64,000 nt of DNA, from NCBI RefSeq assembly GCF_030936135.1, contig NC_082595.1, forward strand, positions 75,984,135 through 76,048,134. Reading direction: 5' to 3'. Under the pieces are notes generated by a model. That model made no database searches and was not told the DNA's origin. It worked only from the letters and a program-made list of their open reading frames with translations. The DNA is from Gavia stellata. Lineage: Eukaryota > Chordata > Aves > Gaviiformes > Gaviidae. Of the stretch, positions 38,501-53,500 are shown piece by piece. Made by a program: the position numbers and the translations under genes. Position 1 is the first letter of the stretch. Each line of letters starts with the position of its first letter.

Positions 38501-41500
38501 CTGAGCTCTCAGAAATACAGTTTTGGCTAAGACCAGAGAAGTTTGAATAAAAGTTTCAGTAAAGAAAACACTGTAGAAGGAAAGCTTGTTGAAGTGTGTT
38601 TTATGCAGCACTTTTATTTCTTTAGAAATACAGAGACATGGGCTGGATCATAGAATTCTGCAATTAGTTCATAAACTTGCATCATGTGGGTTGGTTGGTT
38701 TTTTGTTTGGTTGGTTTTTTCATCCTTTTTCGTCATCTGTTTACTCTAACTTGTAACGTTTAAGAAAAGGTATGCAGGTGTCAATGCACTGGGAATGCAT
38801 CTTGCTTTTGTGATGTTTGGAAAATTAAGATTTGACAAAGAGAAGAATGCTACATGCCTCAAGAGCTTACTATCTTGTGAATCTTGTGTAAGCTTCAATG
38901 AGGATTTACATTTTTATTATTCCTTGAAGCAGAGTGTTTGCACTGTCCTCACAAATAATCATAATGAACAGAGGAGTTACATAGAAAATAATTGGAACAA
39001 GGCAGTCTCTTAGACTTGAAAATCCTGAGACTTGATGGTGAATTGATATGGCTCCTGAACTTCATAATAATTCCATTATTATCCTGGTCTTGAAACAAGT
39101 ATATTCTGTAATTGCTGTGTACAGGCACAAAGACAATATGGTATTAGTGATTGAATGATGGGAGTCCCAAGAAGACTAGAATGCTAGTTAGAATAACGGG
39201 AATACTACTTAAAATACATCTGACCTTTTAACAACAAATTGGGATTAGGCATTCCTGTTACTTTAATGGGAGTTTGTGAAACACGTGCATATTACACAGG
39301 TGTTCATTAGCTGCAGGGGATGTTCTTCTTAGCTGTGTGGTATTTTGATTTTATGTTGCTGCATATAGCTTTAAAGAAGACTAAACAGTCAATTACAAAG
39401 CCCTGAAATTTAAAAAAAAGCCACAGCTGGTTATAGGTACTACATGTTAGTCTTGTCTCTAGTCCTTCTGGTTTTGGGGCAGGCATCTCTCATTTCTCAG
39501 TGCAACAGAATTTGTACAGCTTCGTCTGCAAACTTTAAAAATCTGTGGGTTTTGTTGTTTTGTTTTTCACAGTATATGCTTTCATTATTCATTGTGCTTG
39601 AGACTGAATATTTTTATTCTTGCATCTTTGATTGATGTTTCATAGCTTGTTAAAACAACAGTGCTTTGCCATAAAATTTTGGTGTCTCTTGTTCTCAGCC
39701 CAAACAAATTAGTTTGTTCTTGGCTAGTTAAAGCTTGAGGATAGACAAAATACTTAACTCAGATATTTCCATTCATTCTTGAAGATCAAAGGAAACACCT
39801 TTTCTCTGTACTGCTCTGTACTTCAAAAAAAATTACTTAAATCAGGCCAGCTGTTGTGCTTTTTTTGCGTTAGGTTTTGGGAACCTTTGTCCATATAGCA
39901 TTGTGTGCATGTCATCCTTAGCTTTACCAGTAACATCTCTTTGTTTTCTTGCTAATCATAACCACCGCTGATGCTATGACATTCTTGTGATAATACAGAA
40001 TTCTTCTGTGAGGGAAAGTGGCAGGGACTTGATTGGTATAGTTAATTTTCCCTGTCAAACAGGTGCAGGACTGATTTAAATGTTTGTAGAGTACCCAGAG
40101 AAGAGCCATGAAATTGATTAAAGTATTGGAAAATATGCCTTCAGGTGAAGGTGTTTCTTTTAAATAAAATTAAAAAAAAAAAAAGGGCAATTAGGGAGTA
40201 ACCTGATAGCTGCTTATAACTATTCAAATGAGGAGAGAAAAAAAAAAAGATAAAAGAAGGGTCTTCAGTCTAGCAGAGAAAAGTATCACAAATTGGTTAA
40301 AGTTTAATCCTAATTCCTTTGGATTTAGGGAGCAAATTTATGCAGTGGATCTAGTTAACATTTTACAGCAAGCTGTTTTATGTTCTACTGGGTCCTCTGC
40401 CTCTGAAAAGATGTATCCTATAGTAAAATGGGAAATTCTTCTAAGGAAGATGTCTTAGCTAAAGTGTGCATCAAGCGAAGTTTCATGGCCTTTCTTTTGT
40501 AGATTATACTAGATTGCAGTGTTCCTGAGTTAGCTTCAGGTATCTTTGACCCTCTCAGACTCCTTAGAAATAGCCATAGTGCCAGAAGACTGCAGATGTT
40601 GCCAAGTATGATAGGTGAGATAAAGGTGAGAAAGAAGCATAAACTTTGACATTCCTTGTCCCCATCCTCTTGCTTTCCTGCAGCAATTTGTCTGCACAGT
40701 CCCTTCTAGGAGGACATATACTTTTTTCTGATTGAAACAGGAGTGACGCAATAGGATGTTGTTTTAGTTCATGCACTAGCTTCAATCCTGTGTCATAGGA
40801 TTTATCATAAAGAAACTTGATAAACTGAGATAATTGAGGATTAGAGTGCAATATGTGCAATGAATACTCAATATCAAAGCAGACAAGTTAATTCAAGTGC
40901 TGGAGACCTTTAAAAGAATCATTCATTTTGGGTCATATAAACTGCTCTATTAAAATTGTAATAAATAAGTGAATAGAAAATTTTAACTTCTGCAGGTATT
41001 CAGTCCAAAGATATATGGCCTCTCAATTTTGCCTCTGCAGTGGTACTTCTCTAACAGTCTTCAGCCTCAAGTTGTGCAGCCCATGTAGTTAAGTCGTGTA
41101 CTGTTTTAAAGGCTAAGTTTATAGCTTCAGCTGTTGTTCTATTTGCATGTTCTGAGGTTTTAGTTAGTCAAAGACTGAGCTTTTTTTCTTGGAATCTCTA
41201 CAAACTGGTAACAGTAAATGTACTTTTAAGTGATTCTGATACATTACTCCATTTAGTTTAAAAGCCTAGGGTCTAATCATGCAGATGCTTCTTTGAGTTT
41301 GCTTTCAACAGAGCTAGTCGGCAGTGGTTGCATAGACACAGTGAACCTCATATTCACTTGTAAATATTTACAGGTCTGAGCCAGTATTTCTAGACAAATG
41401 CAGAAAGAGAAGTATGTTCTATAGAATATTAATCTGTAACCAGAAAGAAAAAGGGGAGAGGGAGGCACTAAAATACTGCAAAGGAATTTACTGGGAAAGC

Positions 41501-44500
41501 TTTGTAAATGTTTTAAGGTGTGTGAAGTTACGTTTCTCACGTGTTTTCTTACGTGATACATATTTTCATTTTGTAATATCCTTCAATTATAGTGCTAGTG
41601 GAGCTAACAAGATGCGTGAAGTTCTTAAATAACTAAACCAGTGTAGTTCATGGAACAATGCTCCAATTAGATAATACTGGTTTGCCTTCCTTATGCTGTG
41701 GACTTAAACTTCCACTTGTTTAAGGAAATCTTTCTTAAACTTGAGATCGGGCTTTGAGAGGACTTCTCGTTAGAATAAACAGCGTGATCTGCAGAGAGCT
41801 CTCGCTGTTAAGAACCACTTTGAAACAGTCACCATCATTTCTGCAGTGTCTTTAGAAATGTAGTTGGACAGATGGATGTGCTGGATTGGCACTTTAAGTG
41901 TCTTTGCGCTGAGAATAGTATCAATAGCTATTAATAACTTTGAAAGGCTTTCCAGATAAATTAGTGTGTAGCAACCTTATAGCCGAGGAATACATAAGTT
42001 GTTAAAGAAAGACTTACTTAGTATTGATTTTTAATCTAAAATGAATGCAGGGAATTTCAGAAGTCATGTATTTTAGTTATGTAATCTTTTCTCTAAAAGT
42101 AATATTAAAAATAGAGATAGTCATCATTGTACTGTTTCAGTATTTCTCCTGATGAATGTAGGAGTGACTGTGCTATGCATTTGTTTGGTTATTTTTGAAG
42201 TTTGTACTTCTTGAGGATAGGAAAAAAAATGGATCATAGGCTCAGGGATATGCAGGAAATTTAACCATCTAAAATACTTTCTATTGGAAAGGACATGCTG
42301 AACCACATTTAACAGAAGCATTTGCATATTAAAACACTTACAGTATGTTTCACAGAAGTTTCTTGTGATTTTTAACTCTGTATCACCATCAGTGCAGCCT
42401 TACTTACTGAAATTCATCTTCATTTGCCTTCTGTATTTCAATATAGGTTAATTATGTCCTCTTTGGACATTACTGGGTAGGATATTCAGTCCTTTTCACT
42501 GGTCCTGCTCTTGTTCTTGCTTTGGAGGAAGAAATCAGAGGGTTTTATGCGTGTTATTTTCTGTTAATTGCCACACGTAAAGAATTAAATCCTTCAAGGG
42601 TAGGTGCCTCAGGGCAATTTAAATTTTTTTTTATATATGTAAAATATATATATGCTCTTCTAGTTCTTGTCTTGTCTTTGCAATGTGGAACTTTAAAATG
42701 TATGTACAAAAAATGACAGGAAAACCTTGTGTATATAAACATTTAATATTCTTTCCTTATATAACAGTAACTTTCTATCAGCAACATGTCAGCAGATGCC
42801 TTATTCTACTCTGGATTCACTTCTATGACTGAATGCAGCTTTAAACGTTTGTTCTAAAACTGCTCCCACCTCACAAAAAAAGCGCTGTACTACAGGCTGT
42901 GCCATCACAACAGACATTTTATTTGTGTTTGAATTAGAATCTGGGTCTTAGGATTTGAAAGACAGATGCATTAATCCCCTGAAAGATTCAGTCAGTCTCT
43001 GTCAATTCTAATCAGGTAAAGGCATTGGTCATTTTGCTTCAAAGCAGTTGGAGGGATTTTTTAATTCAGGGAGCTGGCCTTTTTATTTCAAGCTTATTTC
43101 ATCTTTCAGGTAATAATGTACCTATTGCATGTGAAGTACTGCAGGATTTAATACACTCATGTCCCCTTAAGCTATCACAGTTCTCTGTAATTTGCAGAAA
43201 TAATTTGTGGTCATCAGCACCAGCTAGTAAGTAGGACACAAAATTACGCTGGTTTTGCTAAAACAGGGTGGGGGGTGGGAGGGAGGAGGGTGTTGGAGGA
43301 GCTTGGGAGGTTTATCACTTAAGCAGGTGATTTAAAAGAGTGAATTTTTCTTGGTTTGAAAGAAGGTATCTGAAAAGTTTGGAACAAGTGTGTGCATGTA
43401 ACTGTGTATTTTCTATGTAGAACATGGACAAGCAGGCTTGCCTGGTAAACTGAAATGAAATTGGTTTTGTAATACCTTCTGTGCAATAAGAATGGTGTGT
43501 GGAGCTGATTTAAAACTGAGCAAGTTAGTTTGCATTTTCTAGGTGAGATCTTGTGATGAACAAGTTTCTAAATCTAGCAAGTTCAGGGATGAATAATAGA
43601 GGCATGTTTTCTGATGCTAAAGTATTAGTAAAAAATAACCATATGCAGAGTTTCCTAAGTGTCCTCAAAATAAATGCAAGGTGTTGTTATTAGCTGGCAC
43701 AGCAGGAATTAGAATAAACTTTATGACTGTTGATATGCTTCTGTTTTGGCCAGGATGTATTCCAGAACTAAATCGCCTACTGTGTTCCCTCTCGTACAGG
43801 CATTTTGTGTTCAAAGTGTAATTAATTGTCCTAGGAGAGGTCAGGCCCCCAAAATCCCAATCAGATAGATTCCCTGGGCAGTGTGTTACACGGTCTGTAT
43901 CAGTAAGCTATGCTTTTCTTGCGAATACTTCAAGACTTGTCTCTGAGATGTGATGGCTCACTGTCCAGAAACCTTTTGCAGAGGGAAAGAAACAGGCTGA
44001 AACTGTGACACAGGTATAGAAGTGTAATAGCAGCTGCCCAGGTGCTCTTATGTTGTTGTCACAGTTAATTAAATATACCTCTTGGTTTTCTCCAGTTAAG
44101 GTCTTCAATTTGTTGTATTTGTGGAAAGTAGGTGAAAGAATTGTTTACTGATGAAGTGTGAGGCAAAGCTCACTTGCAGCTGGGCTTTCATAAAAGTTGT
44201 CCCTTTGTCTTTCCTTTCACCCTCTAGTGAATCCTCATTCTTCCCTCTAGAAATCTTTGTCTCCTGACACAAAAAGAAACCTGGAATAGGTCAGGGTTTC
44301 CTATTTTTGCAGTGGGTGGTAACATTCAGCTCCTGGGTAAAATACAAATCTTCTTCCTTTTTCACATCTTTTCTACTGTCACTTTAGCATTCAGGATACC
44401 GTGAAACACTAGGTTAGAAAATGGAAGACAGATTCTCTACTATGTCCTTGCCTCTTTATATTGCCTAGTGCAAGAAGCCTGGGAGAGCAACTGGGTCTCT

Positions 44501-47500
44501 TGCCTCAACTACTCTTAACTCTTTGCACACTAGTGTCTGAAGCGAGATGTGGATTTGATTAAAACATGTCATACATTGGCTATTTCTAGAGCTGTCTCTT
44601 AATTAAGAAGTGTGACACCTTTCTTGCTTGATGGAGGTGAGTCTTTGCCTGTTACTTTGTATCAGGTGGATGATGAGATAGCAGTGTAACAATTGCAATG
44701 CAGCAGTGTGATTTCAGCTTCAATAGGTAGCATTCCGTGAGGTCTGGAAAATGAGGCTGTTCCTTTACATCCCAAGACACTATACTGTACTATAAGCAAT
44801 CGTTCTCGTGTTTTACAGAGAGTATGTTATATTGTAATAGAAGGGTCTCTTCCAGGGACTTCCTGAAAAGTAAGAGGTAACTGTCTTCTCTTATTTTCTT
44901 CAGTTCTGTTTCACTGCCTGTGCTTCTACAGCCAATCTATATGAATTTTTTGCCACTCCTGCCTGTACTCCTTGCCCTACCTTGCCCTTGACTTCTGTTG
45001 GTGGCTGCAGTCGCAAGGCTGACTCCTGCCATTCTGGCAGTGTCAGCGTTGCTAGAGACTTCCATGCATTAGGATGACTTCTCTCTTCTGATATTAACAG
45101 CCACAATGGAAGCAGCTAGGCTGGTATCTCTTTCTCCTTTTCCACTTCTTTTTAGGCCTCCAAGCATCTTACTTGCAATGTGCAGATCAAGTATTGTTAA
45201 ATCAGCTGGAAGCAAGAAGAGTTAGTGCTGCGCACACTGTCTTTCGCTAGATCACAGTATGTGTTGTTTATTAGAAATAGAGGGTCTCATGAAATCTGCT
45301 TCTAAAATGGGGTTCTAGTTTATGATCTTAAGGGCAACTAAGGAAACAAGAAGGTGGAGGAGGAATAATGGCAGTGCTGTTCTGTACTTTCCTCGTTGCC
45401 TCAGAGTTCTTTATTTTGCAGATAAGAAGCGTTTTCGAACTTACCTGTTAGTATGCCTGGGATCAGGAATTAATTTATGGTATAGGTTTTTTTCACTGTC
45501 TTTGGGTTACCATGAAGAAAAGCAAGTTCTGCAGAAGAAACTTGTCCTCTAGGTAAGCCTGTGCGCAACTGCATTGCTATTTGTGAGTTTGCCCACAAAT
45601 GATTGAAGGCAGGTGTTTTAGGTGTCTGAGCTTCCCAAGAAGCCCTGTGGTGTGATTTCCATCTGAACTCCAACTGGCCTAAGCATTTGGCAAATAATCC
45701 AGTTAGTATCGTAGAGCTGTGCAGTATCTGAAGGATTGATAGTTATGGAATAGTTACCTTTTATCTCTTGCTATAACTAGAGATTAGCCTTCCTATGGGT
45801 GGGAAGGGAACACTGAGTAAGGAGGTGTCACTGTAGTCTCTCCCTTCCCTCCTCTGTAGCAGAGCCATCTTTTAATCCTAGATGTCACTGGTTCATCAGG
45901 CTAAGAGTGCTTTTTTGATACGGGTCCAGGACTTAATATAGCATATTCTGGGCCCTAGAGTATGTGTAACTCTGGGTCCCATGAGTGACTGAAGGAGACT
46001 GTAAATAAAAACTTTGTCTACCATATGGCAGCACAGATTACTCTAACTAGAACCATTCCTTTTAAACTCTTTTATTTAGTTGTTTTCCAGTAACATTGTT
46101 AGTATTCTGTCTGAAACAAGTGAGACTGACTTACATCAAATAGCAAAGGTAGTTGGTTAGTATCATACAACCTGTATAAAATTAATTGGAGACTTTTTAG
46201 TGCCTAATTTTAAACTAATTAAAGCTATTAATTTTATCAGTATTTTGCCAAATTTGTGTACCTTTCATTTGCAGTGGTGTTAAATATTTGGTTATGTTGC
46301 CTCTGCAGTCACTGTTCATCATAAGCAAAATTGGGTTTTGGAGGATTAGTGGGTTGGGTTTGGGCTCATGTGATACTGTTTGCTTTATTGTTTTGGATTG
46401 TGAAACTGGACAATAGAACTTGCATGACATAATGAATCTCTGTGAGGTAATGTGATATAGTGTTTGGTTTTTTTAAAACTATTTTCTTTCACCTTCCTGG
46501 AAAGAATGAGTGTATTGTGTTTCTACTATCTGATGCAGCTATTCCAGGAGAGAATAATACTTAACAAATGCAATGCTTAAAATGATGATGAAATGTATTT
46601 TGTTCAGACCTTGTTGACCCCTTCTGTTTGCTTCATCCCCCCCCCAGACAAACGTGTTGATGATTGGCCCTTGATGCAGTCTCCATTTCCAACACTGACT
46701 ATAAGCACTATTTATCTCCTCACTGTCTGGCTGGGCCCCAAATGGATGAAGACAAGAGAGCCCTTCCAGTTACGTTTCCTGTTGGTTGTTTACAACTTTG
46801 GAATGGTTCTACTCAACTTCTTCATTTTCAAAGAGGTGTGTATGCCCTCTTGCAGGAGGGAATTCCTATTTAAGTCTGAGGGTGTCTACAGATTGCAAAG
46901 TGAAAATAATCTGTCATATTCATGATGTCTGTTGAGGGTGAATGTTTTGCACAGACTTTTAAAGCTGAGTTTGCCTTTGATACATTTCTGTGGCTAGGTA
47001 TGTTTTGTTTGAGAAAAATGCACTAAATTAGTCTATAGAGAGAATTTGTGTACTAGCTATTCCAAGTTCTTCTTAGATTTATGTTACTGTAAATACTAGA
47101 CAGATTAACTAAAATCCATAGAGATTTAACACTTGTAACTGATTTTTTTTTTCTTTTTAATAATCCTAAAGGGTGTCAGAATGTATCTTGTTAGAAATAG
47201 AGCTGTTTGGTGCCTTCAGTGTGTTTGTCATTAGAAATTCAGATGTCCACTGTCTGTAGCGAGAAAAAGTATTTTGTCTGTAAGTTATCTTTTGGAATAA
47301 GAATAAAAATGAAGTGAACTGTATCTTTTAAATAAAAATAAAAGGATACAGTCTTCTAATATTTGGTTTGCAGTGTTCTGAGTGTGTTAGTTTTAATAAA
47401 TTTCAGTGTTGCTGCATTTCTCCTTTGTTAGGTTTTCTGTACAGAGGAAATGACTAGTAACAATGCAGTGGATCAACTCTTTAGCAGTAGCTAAGTGGGA

Positions 47501-50500
47501 TTACTCTAACAGTTTGGTAATCATTATTCAAGGATAGCTGTCCAGAATATAGCTGATGGTAAGGAGTAGTTTATGTGGATTGAGAGCCTTCTTCCTGGAA
47601 GACCTCGGATCATAAATTTGCAAAACCTGTTTTCAGAAGTAAGTAAATGAACAGAGCAATTAAAATTACAGCATCGCAAACTCTTTCTGACCGTTCTGTT
47701 CTGTACTTTTGCCAGGAAAGCATGGCATATCTGATGATGATCTGTATATTGACCCTTCCCCAGAGCTTCTATAATAAAATCATTAACTGATTTCAGCCTT
47801 TTTTAAGACATGGTTCAGTAAAATTTTAGCCATCACACCTCAGTCATCATTTTGTCTAAATTGTTTCCTTGCACTATTTGACTAAGTAATAAAATACTAC
47901 AGGTACAACAGAATTTAATGCTGACACCCAAGGATAGTTGTGGGAATGGATGAAATCCAATCATCTTGGCAGGTTAAAACTGAAACTCCTCTGAAACGAA
48001 TTCTGCAGTGGTTTTGCCATGTCTGTCTTTATCACTTATTCTTTTAAATTGGTTTGTTTTATCCATAAGCTGAATTATACCAGACTTCTGATCAATTAAT
48101 TTTCAAACCTGTGTTGCTTATAGGATAACACATGTGTTTGCATGGCATTTCGAAATCACTGAATTAACATAAAAATGAATGGGACTGCAAATATGCATTT
48201 GCTGATAGGCTGAAAGCTCATAATTTTAGACACCAACAAAGATTCTAGTTTCCTTCTATTTCAAATGGTAGGTTGTTATTCAATGGATGTTAAGGCTATG
48301 GATACAACATTTACAGGAAGTGTCTTTTCTTGATCTTAGAGACTGATAGGAAGAACATGTTCAAGTTTCAATTGTTCCCTTTAACCGGGCAACTTCTGCT
48401 TCAGTCTGTGTGATGTTTATGATACCAGTATGCCACTGTTGTAATTCACATGAGTAGTGTAATTGCTATGGGTAAAATGATGCACAGCTTGTATTCTGTG
48501 AATGACTGTAAAGTTTCCAGGTATTGCTGAGAACAGAATTTGAATGTGAAATGCCTTTAAATGTTATTTAAATGTACTGCCTTTTGGCAAGTGAACCTTG
48601 GTCAAATTACCCAGTACGTCGCAGTAGAGATTGGTTAGTTTCTGTAACAGTGTGGACTAAACTGTTCCCTGCTTTTCTCTGATACTATCAAATGTGTTTG
48701 TGCCTGTGTGGGACCACACTGGAGAGTAGTGGTGTTACAGCAGTTTGTAAATGGACTTAGATGATGCAGTAGTAGTTCAATTTCTTTCTTAGGATCATTT
48801 CTCTGGACAGTTCTTTTACTTCCCTCCTTAGCAGACGTGTGAAGTCCAGAGTTTCGCAAGGTTTTGTATGTTGGTTTTATCTGGATAACACTTGTCTCGG
48901 CATATGTCTGCACTCCTAGTGCTGTGTGCAAGTTGAGATCCTGAAGCAAACTTGAGTTCAGTCTAAATGAGATGGAAGTCAGGTTAGCAGTAAGAATAGT
49001 TAGTGCCTACCCATGTTTATTTCAGAGATCTTTTTGTATCATGCTTCTTTACTTTTACAGATCACAATTTACAGGTTATGTCTGCTCCACTGTCTTTTTT
49101 GATCCTTAACAGGGTGGGATTACCTGGCTTTAAACAACCTTGGATCATTACATTTAGGAATGGCAAGATTAGAAGTATTACTTGTACAGTGCTAGGCAAG
49201 TGTTCTTTCCTATGGGAACTTGCTCAAATGTCAAGTTATCTTCTACTGTTCAGGTTATTGCAACATGCTTTATTTGGAGTGGCCCTACAGGAGCACTTCA
49301 TGTGCTTTAGTCCATTTCTGTTGGCATGAAATGGGGAACTTTTCTTCATCCAGTTTCTCTCAATATGTTTTATGAGTGCTCAGCATTGGCTGTTCAGGAT
49401 TTTTTTTCTGGATTTTGATTGGTATACTGTTTTAAGAATAGTAGATCCAAATTATCTAATCCCAGTCTATGGGAGAGAATTCTTTCTAATCCATCATGGG
49501 AATAGTGTTTTTGTCATCCATAGTGAAAGCAATTGGTTATTTTCTGTCTCTGAAGCTACAGCTGTCAGAGGGAATACTCATGTTTGAATAGCTTAAGGTC
49601 ATACTGGAATTCTTACCAATTTGTACAGGGCTCTAATTATCTGGACAGATACATGCAGGGAGAAATGAGTACTTCCTTTTTAATTTACAAGAAAAAAATA
49701 GGTACTGTGTAACAACAGGTTGTTAGAACTAAATATTGGCTTTCTTCAGTAGTACTCTCAGGACTGATAAGGATATTTTAAATATTTCTGTTCAGGTAAG
49801 TTTGATGTAGCAAGAAATTTGCTGATAATTGTTATGAATGTGTTTTCTGTAGCATCTTTCCCCTCATGTATGACTTTAATATTTTCAGCTGTTTTTGTCA
49901 TCAAGAGCTCGAGGGTACAGCTATGTCTGCCAGACTGTGGATTATTCAGATAATGTTTATGAAGTTAGGGTGAGTATTCCTTTTTTGAATTTGTGTATGA
50001 ATGTGTGTAATATATAGCGCTACATAATGGTTGTCTTGTCTGAAAATAGTGTTTCCAAAGTTCTGCTGTCAGCCATGACTGTATCCCGTTATATTCTCAT
50101 AGATCGCTTCAAGTTTGACTACATTGCACATAGCAGATTTAATCAAAGTGCATCAGAGTATTTGCATTAACTTTTCATCTGACTGCTGCAAGTAAGGGTA
50201 GTAAAGATAGCATCCTTGGCTTCATCCACAGTTGTACAATCCAGGATAAACTTTGTATACATACTTTAGATCCTAAACCTTGCTGAAGTTTATGATACCA
50301 AGGTAACCACAGTAAAGGTGTAGTGTTCTAGGTAGGTGAAAGCAAGTAAGATTTGTCAGCATATACTGTGGTTGCACTTCACACATACTGGTGAGGCAAC
50401 TTTTTGTCTCCTTTAGCCATATTTGGCTTCATGAGGTCTTTCTGGCTTCTGGCAAATGTATTATCAGTACATTTCATTGCAGAAGCTTAGATTTCAAATG

Positions 50501-53500
50501 TGTATTTTTTGGAAGGCATTCAAATTAAAATCAAAGTGCAGATGCTCGTTAATTTCCGTAACGCTGTTGATTAGTTCATGTACTAAACCTTATCTTCCAG
50601 CAGAGCTGACACCTGAGAAACTCTCAGCTGTTCTTGCAAGTTTCATCTACAGATTAGAACATGTTCCTGAAAATGTAATGAAAGTGTGTTATGGTCCTAA
50701 ATACACTTAATACTCATAATACATTTCGAAAAATGTCTGTCTACAAGGTGACTGTTCATGGGTAGTATTACTCACAAGCTTGTGCGTGTGGCAGGGGTGG
50801 TAGTGAGAAAGATAGGTTTGAGTCTTACACCTTACGTATAATGGCTGATATTGCAGAACAACTCTGTGTGTAGATTTTTATTGGCCTTAAGGTAGTCGCC
50901 TATCTTTCACCTTTGCCAATACTGTGCACTCATTATTTCAGTCACTAGAATATTTCTGTTCATAATTTTGTTTAAAAACAAAATCTAGCCAAGTATAACA
51001 AATGCTTGATAGGGTTTTTCTTCAATAGATAAACAAAATAGAATGCCCTTGTACTCAGCTGGATGACATTGAGGACTGGTATGGCATATATTGAAGGAAT
51101 TTTTATATTAGCTAAGTACAAAAGGTAATGACTTTTAGTATGGAAAAATTCTGTTTCATAGCTTTGCTTTTAGGTGCAGTTGTTTGTGGGAGGCTGTGAA
51201 GGGGTCAGACCTGCTCAAAAGAATTATCTTCTGTTTTGTTCATTACGACAAACAAAGCATTATTTTACAATTAAATAAAGGCAAAATGACCTGCACAATG
51301 TATTTATTGCATGTGATATGTCCAGAAAAGAAAGGTTGCTCTAGCCATATCTACTCTTTGGATTTCCCAACTTTTTAAGTTTTTTGCAAAAACTTGTGGA
51401 TTTGCATAAACTTTAGAAATAAAGTTTTAAGTTGTAACATGTTCAGTTTGCAACTGAGAGTTGAGGAAGCAGGGAAAATTGAGTTCTCTCAAGTTGTTGC
51501 AGCAACTGTATAGTATGTTATGAGTCAAGACCCTTATCTTGATCATTATCTGGTAGTTCTTTTGAATGAGTTCTCAATTTAGGTAAATAAGTTGCAAGTA
51601 GAAAACTAGATTTTCCACAAGTGTACTTTGTCTAACTAAGGAGTCTGGGATGCATTTCTGGCCTGCTTTACAGTGCATCATGCTCTGCATTTAGAAGGTA
51701 TGTTGTTGGTTTTTCACACTATAGGGAAAAAAACAAAACAAAACCTCCTCCAGATTGCTTTCACCATCATTTTTCATAATATAAACTTGCAAAAGCAATT
51801 TTAAAATATAAGTAAATGTGGGTTTCTTTTTGTAGTTTTGAGTTTAGAATTGATAAACCTTGTAGCACATCTCTCACACCCTTTTAACAGATCTAGATAC
51901 TAAATGTCTCGTATCTATTGGCACCGTGTTTTCTCTAAAGAGGAATGCTGCATTGCAACAGTAGAATGAATTACAAATGCAATAACTTTGTTTGTAAAAG
52001 AATGAGTACATAAGTCCTGTATTAGTCAGATAAAGGAGATTGGGACTAACTCAAATGGAAACAGGACTGAGCCCGGAAAGCATTATGGAACATGCTCTGG
52101 AAGGCAATGGGCTTCATATGACTTCCTTGTGGGGCTCAGAAAGCTAGAACAAATATTGAGAAACATGAAACTAATTGCGCGTGGTGATCTAAATGGCAAC
52201 ATAAAAGCCCTGGTATGACCTCTGTTTCTATCTTTTTGGGAATGTGCCACTGTGATGTTGCCATGTAGTGGCCCCTTTTGACCAAAGCTCTTGCTCAAAA
52301 TGAGGGGTCAAGAAACCATCCTTTGTTCCTCAAGGGAGTACAGGGAGCTAGTAAACAGTTCCAAAACCAAAAGTTTGGCTATCTTGGGTGCCAGAGAATG
52401 TCTTTCCTCTCCTCTGCAACCCTCACCATGTGTCAAGACAGTAAGCCAATGGTGATTTCAAGGGAACAGTGTGAGGGCGTGTGGTGGCACTTCCCCTGTA
52501 TAGTCTAGCAACACCAGCAACCTGTAGCTCACAGACCTCTTAAGTCAGACATAGCCTCTTTCATTTTGCCAGTTTCTAAGGGGATATTCTTCCATGAATT
52601 TGTCTGTACGTTTTCTTCATCTTTATCAAGCTTCCGGCTTTCACTGACAATTAATTCTGTAGGTAGTTTACACATAGTATGAAGAAGTTTACTTACTGTT
52701 TTGAACCTACCTACACCTGTTCATCTCATCCATGCTCCCCTGGCTGTTGCTCTACAAGAGGCAATGGATGACTGGAGTGAGCAGGGATGGAAATTAGATT
52801 CCACAGTTGCAGAAATATTTGCAGAAATAAACTCCTTTCTAAAGGACTTATCTCCTGGATGTAGTAACTAGCCACCTTAGTGGCTGCTGGCAGGAAGTTG
52901 AGGAGTGTGTTTTGTAATTGGTTATATAAAAAAATAAAATGTTCATAGTAGACAAGAAAGAAAAGGGGGAAGAAATCCCCAAGAAGGGATTTTGAAGGAG
53001 CTGCAGCTGCATCTTGGAAGAACTTTTTTGGTTATAGCTTAGGAGTCAAAATAATAAATGCAAAGGGCTGAGGTGTTAAATCCATGCTTTGTAGTACTCA
53101 TTTGGAAGCCCCAGTATTTGGAGTGAACAATTTCCTAACACTGTCTAACTTAAGGCATGTTAGTGTCTGTGACTAGTCACTTTGCCCCTCTGCTTACATT
53201 TGTGTGTCCTTGTTTCTCAGGTCAAGGTTCATCTATTTTATTAGCATTTCTGAAGAGCTGAGAATTAGGAGTCTAGGGCTGTGTGAATTAGTTAGTTCCT
53301 AATTTTAAGTGTGCTGATTGTAATCATGAAACTGAGCTATGGTTCTCTTCTGTATTGTAATTGTAATCTGTATTGTTTGTATTTATGTCTAGAGGTTGAG
53401 TAGTTTCCTCTTATGAAATAAATATAATAATAATAATTTACTTTAAACTTCTATGAAAAGGGAACTTGACTTAACAAAATAGATTTCATGGTCCTGTAAA

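Larger units (their letters stand above)
29539..46647 (+). other. ELOVL4 intron 1 (about 17.1 kb)
   Basis: Phase-1 intron making up more than half the gene. No CR1 copy or other named transposon was recognised in it. It holds a T21 tract at 30454, a degenerate tandem repeat at 31792-31980, a purine-biased stretch at about 32.6-35.9 kb, a GGTT-rich patch at 38.7 kb and a G-quadruplex-type run at 43.27 kb. No additional exon could be supported. Confidence 0.9.
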
